Assembly (NCBI GenBank): GCA_009746045.1 | Contig: RPFO01000276.1 | Span: forward strand, 2,316,619-2,380,618 | From: Mesostigma viride | Lineage: Eukaryota; Streptophyta; Mesostigmatophyceae; Mesostigmatales; Mesostigmataceae | Direction: 5' to 3' | Length of the DNA: 64,000 bases | Shown: piece after piece, positions 58,853-64,000 of the stretch | Layout: each line of letters starts with the position of its first letter | Position numbering within the stretch: the stretch's first letter is position 1 | Program-made: the position numbers and the translations under genes | The notes under the pieces: model-generated | What the model was told of the DNA's origin: nothing | What the model saw: the letters and a program-made list of their open reading frames with translations, nothing else | The model's database searches: none

Positions 58853-60105
58853 ATATATATTAAAAATATAATTACTTACAGCAGAGTGAAATCACTCAAA
58901 CCAAAGCAAACGCCCAGCTATAAACCTCTATACAGAGCCATGTCAAATCTCTATACTACGATAAGACCAATGGAAACTCCTAACGGGAGGAACCTAATAG
59001 CCCTGCTGCACCGCAAAATCAGCCCGCGTACGGCGGAGCATGATGTCAGCCATGGCCCGAGTCAGCGCCACCGACAAGCGCTGACGCCAATATGACGTCC
59101 AGGTCCGCGCCGACCATGGGGCCCGCTGGCCCTCCAGGTCCAGCCGGTCCTCCCGGAGCCGGCAACACTCCTTGAAGAAGGCGGAGGTCAGGGGCCCCAT
59201 GGCCCCAAACTCCTCCAGGACAAAGGGCACCACACGATGGTGCCCGACGTCGCCGTAGGCCAGGAGCTTGGCCCGCTCCGCCCGGTCCGCCGTGTAACCT
59301 GCCGTGAGGGAGGCCCCAGCCACGTGGCTAAGAGCCAAGGGCCGCGCCACCGAAACGTCGATAAGCAGATGCCGGCCACCCCCCTCAAAGTCCAGCACCA
59401 CGATGTCAGGCCGGTGGTTGGGGGAATAGAAGGCAGCGCCATCCGCATCCTCGGACCGGATGTTCGCGTGGGGGAAAACCGACCGAATCATGGCGAGCAC
59501 CACCGTCAGGAGGACAGTGTGCAAATACAAATACCAATTCTGATTCTGTTGGCCCCCCATGCAGGCAAGGTAGTGAGTCCCCGTGGGATCCAGCGGCTGC
59601 CCACAGCTACCACAAGGCCGCCCGGCCGGAACAAGAGGCTGCGGGGCAAATAGCTGGTGCCGGAGCGCCACCGAGTAGTGGCTGGGAGCCAAGGCGAATG
59701 GGGGGCCATGGGAAGAGCACGAAGGTACGCCGAGCCCACACTCCGCAAGGAAAGCGAGAACAGCCACGCACGTCCCTGGGCGTTGAGGTCCGCGAAAAGA
59801 GCAATCCAATCAGCCGTGTGCAGAATACCCGCGTAGGTTTTCTGGTGTTTATCGATGACGCGAGCAGGGAATGCGGCGGGAGATTGAACGGAGGCGACCG
59901 AGGGAGTGCCGCGAGGGAGGTGGCGCTGTACCGCCTGAGCGGCACGGACGGGAGAACAGGCCTGCTGGATCTCAGCATAGGCCTCCTGGATGGCGGTGAC
60001 GAAGGGCAAAGGGCTGCTGGGGTCCAGGAGGTCAGGCGCTGCCGTAGCCAAAAGGGGCAGGAGCCGGCAGCTTTCCGCCCACGACTGAGCGACGGAGCCC
60101 AAAAA
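58853..60105 (-). mobile_element. Non-LTR retrotransposon lineage 2, longest fragment (b)
   Basis: About 1.25 kb. The downstream frame (from about 59710 to 58994) covers FALAPSHYSVALRHQL, the finger CGSCGQPLDPTGTHYLAC, RPDIVVLDFEGGG and LLIDVSVARP. Upstream sequence in another frame (60102 to about 59700) reads AYLRALP after a helical region (ADWIALFADLNAQGRAWLFS), which fits the segment just after the RT thumb. The change of frame near 59700 shows an indel, so this copy is dead. Confidence 0.7.
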
Positions 60106-60112
60106 TGATCAA

Positions 60113-60735
60113 TTAATATATATTAAAAATATAATTACTTACAGCAGAGTGAAATCACTCAAACCAAAGCAAACGCCCAGCTATAAACCTATATACAGAG
60201 CCATGTCAAAGCTCTATACTACGATAAGACCAATGGAAACGCCTAACGGGAGGAACCTAATAGCCCTGCTGCACCGCAAAATCAGCCCGCGTACGGCGGA
60301 GCATGATGTCCGCCATGGCCCGAGTCAGCGCCACCGACAAGCGCTGACGCCAATATGACGTCCAGGTCCGCGCCGACCATGGGGCCCGCTGGCCCTCCAG
60401 GTCCAGCCGGTCCTCCCGGAGCCGGCAATGTACTCCTTGAAGAAGGCGGAGGTCAGGGGCCCCATGGCCCCAAACTCCTCCAGGACAAAGGGCACCACAC
60501 GATGGTGCCCGACGTCGCCGTAGGCCAGGAGCTTGGCCCGCTCCGCCCGGTCCGCCGTGTAACCTGCCGTGAGGGAGGCCCCAGCCACGTGGCTAAGAGC
60601 CAAGGGCCGCGCCACCGAAACGTCAATAAGCAGATGCCGGCCACCCCCCTCAAAGTCCAGCACCACGATGTCAGGCCGGTGGTTGGGGGAATAGAAGGCA
60701 GCGCCATCCGCATCCTCGGACCGGATGTTCGCGTG
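60113..60735 (-). mobile_element. Non-LTR retrotransposon lineage 2, fragment c
   Basis: Nearly identical to fragment b but 5'-truncated at RPDI..; at 60427-60430 CAATGTACTCC replaces CAACACTCC, a frameshift after AFFKE. The 5' truncation point is a TTAATTAATATATATACC stretch. Confidence 0.7.
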
Positions 60736-60794
60736 TTAATTAATATATATACCAGTAGTGTAGATTTGTCAGGCTTAGCCTAGCATGTGGCCCA

Positions 60795-60844
60795 CGCGCA
60801 TTAATTAAATACTTAATTAATTAATTAATTAATTAATTAATTAA
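60795..60844. repeat. (TTAA)n tract
   Basis: About 12 TTAA units after GTGGCCCACGCGCA; probably the tail of another decayed retroposon. Confidence 0.85.
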
Positions 60845-60855
60845 GGGGACGGGAC

Positions 60856-61780
60856 ATGCCCGAATTTTTTGGCGCCAAAAAATTCGCGCCGGTACCGAAG
60901 GTCATAAATTTCACGTGCACGGTGCGCGCACCCCTTGCAGAAGTGGCCATGGCGACTGCGTTCAGGCGAAACTACCACACTAGGGCAGGCGAAATGCAAA
61001 AATTTTACTCGAATCTAAAAGACGATGAGTTTATGATGTTAGTTTGTGGCGGAAATCAGCTGGTTTACAATATCGCTGTTGTTTTTTAATGCCATCGGCA
61101 TGGGGGGTAATCTGAATTTTTTGGTCGCGCGGAATAAAATAGAATTCATGATAGCGGCAGTAAAATCGCGGTTTTTAGGGTTGTTTTGACCGTGAAGCAG
61201 GCGTTAATACCCTTTGCATCGAATTCTAAACCGAGCTGGTGCTTTTTGCCAGATTTTCGGCCATAATCGGTAAGTAATTGTTCAGACCTGCGCAGTGCGT
61301 GTCTGACCTGTCCATGGAAGAACGGCGGTTGTTGCGCGCCTGGGCGAGGGATTTACGAGAGCGAGGTACAGGTTTGTCGCGAATGTTATCTGCTATCAGT
61401 GCTTTCTTCTATGAGCTCATCGTTCGAGGTTTTTTGCGTTCTTTTTGGGCCGTTTCCGCCAGCTATCTCGCCGTCGCTTGCCGTTGTGTTGTCGAATACC
61501 TGGCAGCTTTAGATTGTTTTCGTTGATGTCGTGATCAGGGCCGCTTCAGTCGCAGCCTATAGCTCTTCGGGAAGGTATAAGGCATTTCATAAAACGTGTT
61601 CCGGCAAGGATGTTGTGCGTATGGACGCTTCTTGTTGTGTGAGAGTGACGCACCCTCTCTTCGCAGCGGCATCACAGCGCTCATGCGCTGAAGGGCCGCC
61701 AATGGTTTCTTTGAATTTTATCGTGCAGGGATGGAAGTGTTTTAGTGATGATGATGTTGGAGATATTGCATTTGTGTGAC
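60856..61780 (+). other. Low-GC segment with short unrecognised open frames
   Basis: Three plus-strand frames of 77-82 codons (60856-61089, 61278-61526, 61531-61779) follow one another. The second has a charged start (LSMEERRLLRAWARDLRERG) and then a hydrophobic run. I recognise no domain, see no convincing splice signals, and cannot say that any is a gene. Confidence 0.15.
60861..60886. other. 26-bp perfect palindrome
   Basis: The centre is GGCGCC with AAAAAATTCG to the right and its complement to the left. A second AATTTTTTGG stands at 61112. Possibly an element terminus or binding site; its role is unknown. Confidence 0.6.
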
Positions 61781-62229
61781 TGCATGTAGATAGCTGTCAC
61801 CAATGGTTGTTTGAGCTTTCCTTTGTTATGATGATGTGACAAGACTACAATGTGCTGAGCCAACCATGGTTGACATGCATGACTGCATGCAAGCTATATA
61901 TACCATGTTCCTACTTGGTTCCTTGCCCTCCATAGTCCCAGTTTGTCATCCATGCCGGGGAGGACAGTTTAGGAGGTGTTGTTGAGTTGATTAGCTTGGT
62001 TGTCATCAACCTTACACTCTAACCTAGGAGAAACATAGGAAATGCTGCTTAGGCATATTAGGGCTACCATCGTCAAGGCTATGAACATATTTACAAGGCT
62101 GGCCATGCTGGAGGGATGATGAAGACATATGAGGTGCGTGGCCACCCCTTCGTACATTGTAAACATACTCAGCATGGTTTTGGTGCATGTTGGATGGCAT
62201 ACGAAGTGGCACTGTGGGGTTACTAACTT

Positions 62230-62700
62230 ACTGAGTGGTCCTTAGCGCCTTGTCAGGTGGTCATATAGGAAACCCATCAACTTGAGTAGTTCTTGTCACA
62301 ATGACCCCCCACGTTGAGCATGCGTTGCCGTCAGCGTGCAAGAGTTAATTATGTGTGCTTTGGTCAGTTTGCAGATGTCCTTGATGAAGAAGGAGGTGCT
62401 AGTGTGGCTGAATGGTTACTCTAATTTCCTTGTAGAGTCTACATGGGTGGCCGTCTTGGAATGGTTGTAACTTGGGCAGTTCTTGTCAGAATGGCGTCAA
62501 ACCTTGAACATAGGAGGTACCGTATGTGCAGAGGTTGGCAGCATGTGGTTTGGCCAGTTTTTGCATGGTTTGGATGGATAAAGGGGTGTTTATGGTGTAA
62601 GATACACTAAGAAACCTCCCTTAGCTTCGTCACAGGTGGCTACCTAGGAAATCCATCAACTAGAGCTGCGCTCGTCAGAATGACCTGAAAATTTGGGGCT
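62230..62700. repeat. Diverged tandem repeat of about 190 bp
   Basis: Three related blocks start near 62271, 62462 and 62652 with CATCAACTTGAGTAGTTCTTG- and TGTCAGAATGACC-like sequence and a GGTTTGGCCAG/GCTTTGGTCAG part in the middle. A fourth trace (AAATCCATCAACGTGAGTAA) is at 62805. No genes. Confidence 0.5.
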
Positions 62701-63313
62701 GCATGTCCCCCCACCTGTAATATTTGGGAATATATGGTGGAGCATGATATGATGTGTTTATGATTTGATTTTTTTTTTTTGGATTAAAAAAGTACCTGTT
62801 TTGCGGGAAATCCATCAACGTGAGTAAACATTCTTATTTCTTGGTCCCAATTAGGTGGAATTTCTCAAAAGTGGGGGAACTATGCGGGAATATATGATTT
62901 GGTCCCAATATGTTTGCCCATTGTCCTAGGGAAAATGTGACTAAAATAGCGTCTTTTTCTATTTTTAGCGCGTTACCGGTGTATGGTGGGGGCTAGTACC
63001 CCCCCCAAGTGGCTGGAAAATTTTTTTTAAATCATATTTATGGTCCCCAATCATCATTGGATTTTTTGCACATGCATAGGTATGGTTTCCAGAAAAGTGC
63101 CCTTTAGGCATGTCCCCTCCCCTTAATTAGGAACATAACTCCGTTGGGAGTATATGTAGCACATAGCCGTTGAGAAGGGGCATATGGCCTATGATACATT
63201 CTAAGCTACTTCCTGCAAGGGTGGGAATGTAAACGACACTTGCTCTAGGTGCACCAGGGCACCTGCACCCTCATGATGTTCACACTATGCCCAGCTAAGG
63301 GGGAGTATGTCAT

Positions 63314-63980
63314 GTGGGGGAAGATCATCATGGCTATACAAGAGCTAGGGCATGGCATCTCAGCAGAGAGCAGCTCTCTGCATGGGCACAGCATATAACT
63401 AAATAAAGCTAGGCATCATCTGGAGTGTGGCACATCATAGGCGCACATGTACATTAATTAATTAATTAATTAATAGACACGTGACTGCGTCACGTGAGCA
63501 TAAGTCCTCAGTGGGAGGGGAACATGGGATGGAATGGATGGTATAAGCTATCTAGGTCCTAGTTACAGGGGTGTGGGCACCGCGGCCCGAATCGCTATGA
63601 ATGCCATACTTGGTCACACGCGGAGCCCCCACAGGCTTGGGGGTGGTCTCCTTCATCACTACTTGCCATCTATCCTTGCGCACATGTACATGGCTACATA
63701 ATACTCGTGAATCAGCTGGTATAGAGCCTGTAGGAGGCTTACTACATGTACATTCTGATCAGTGATCAGTAGGCATGCCTGTGAGGGGGAAGATCATCAT
63801 GGCTATACAAAAACTAGAGCGTACGTGGCATCAGTCTCAGCAGAGAGCAGCTCTCTGCATGGGCACAGCATAACTAAATAAAACTAGGCATCATCTGGGG
63901 TGTGGCACATCATAGGCACACATGTACATGGTTAAACAATGCTCGTGGCTCAGCTGGTATGAGTGCCTGTAGTAGGCGTA
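63314..63980. repeat. Direct repeat of about 180 bp, one copy interrupted
   Basis: The first copy (63314-63454 plus 63692-63735) and the second (63783-63975) share GGAAGATCATCATGGCTATA, CAGCAGAGAGCAGCTCTCTG and GGTGTGGCACATCATAGG-like blocks. Both end in CTCGTG..TCAGCTGGTAT, similar to a tRNA A box, so a tRNA-headed SINE may start there on the plus strand. The window ends soon after. Confidence 0.65.
63455..63677 (-). mobile_element. Family B retroposon (TTAA tail) with 14-bp target-site duplication
   Basis: The insertion interrupts the first copy of a direct repeat. GCGCACATGTACAT flanks it at 63441-63454 and 63678-63691, and the empty site is present in the second copy at 63916-63929 (GCACACATGTACAT). 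Read on the minus strand the element ends TATGCTCACGTGACGCAGTC, ACGTGTC and (TTAA)n. It has no coding frame. Confidence 0.75.
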
Positions 63981-64000
63981 CATGGCCCATGGCCACGGTC

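Noticed and set aside
62160-64000. Protein-coding gene at the right edge
   Set aside because: Only short frames, no coding-like composition, and the segment is explained by repeats and a retroposon insertion.

Overview
This is a eukaryotic nuclear window. The genes are split into many short GC-rich exons with GT-AG introns whose junction phases match. The introns are full of simple repeats and minisatellites, and both ends are packed with retroelement debris. A green alga (Chlorophyta) is the best guess: exons are GC-rich, the TGTAA motif used as a poly(A) signal in chlorophytes follows one gene, and the retroelements carry a restriction-like endonuclease. That is inference; I cannot name a species.

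Layout: (1) 1-5377, plus strand: the 3' end of a gene for an ERCC6L/PICH-type SNF2 ATPase. Six exons are visible and the helicase core lies outside the window. (2) 5378-9368: intergenic DNA with at least four repeat families, an RT-motif relic and a strong hairpin. (3) 9369-43390, minus strand: one very large gene with 32 recognisable exons (about 2,520 residues). It has a short N-terminus, a split PH domain and 16 PLAT/LH2 beta-sandwich domains, an architecture like animal LOXHD1 but with a PH domain added. Domains P6-P8 and P9-P11 are a three-domain duplication with nearly identical exon lengths. P12-P16 is a very young array of two alternating subtypes. Its introns hold minisatellites of 12, 33, 35, 55 and 69 bp, a (TGGG)n tract and a 600-bp foldback. 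(4) 44496-53914, plus strand: a complete ten-exon gene for RNA polymerase III subunit RPC4, head-to-head with the PLAT gene across about 1.1 kb. (5) 54-64 kb: a nested mobile-element graveyard. It includes a short repeat with a tRNA-like core, five truncated 3' fragments of two non-LTR retrotransposon lineages with a CCHC-like finger and RPD...D endonuclease motif, and retroposons with (TTAA)n tails, one with a 14-bp target-site duplication and a paralogous empty site.

The three genes do unrelated jobs (chromosome segregation/repair, membrane-associated scaffolding, Pol III transcription); I see no operon-like logic. The unusual content is the expanding PH-PLAT gene and the set of non-autonomous retroposons that share one 3' end.
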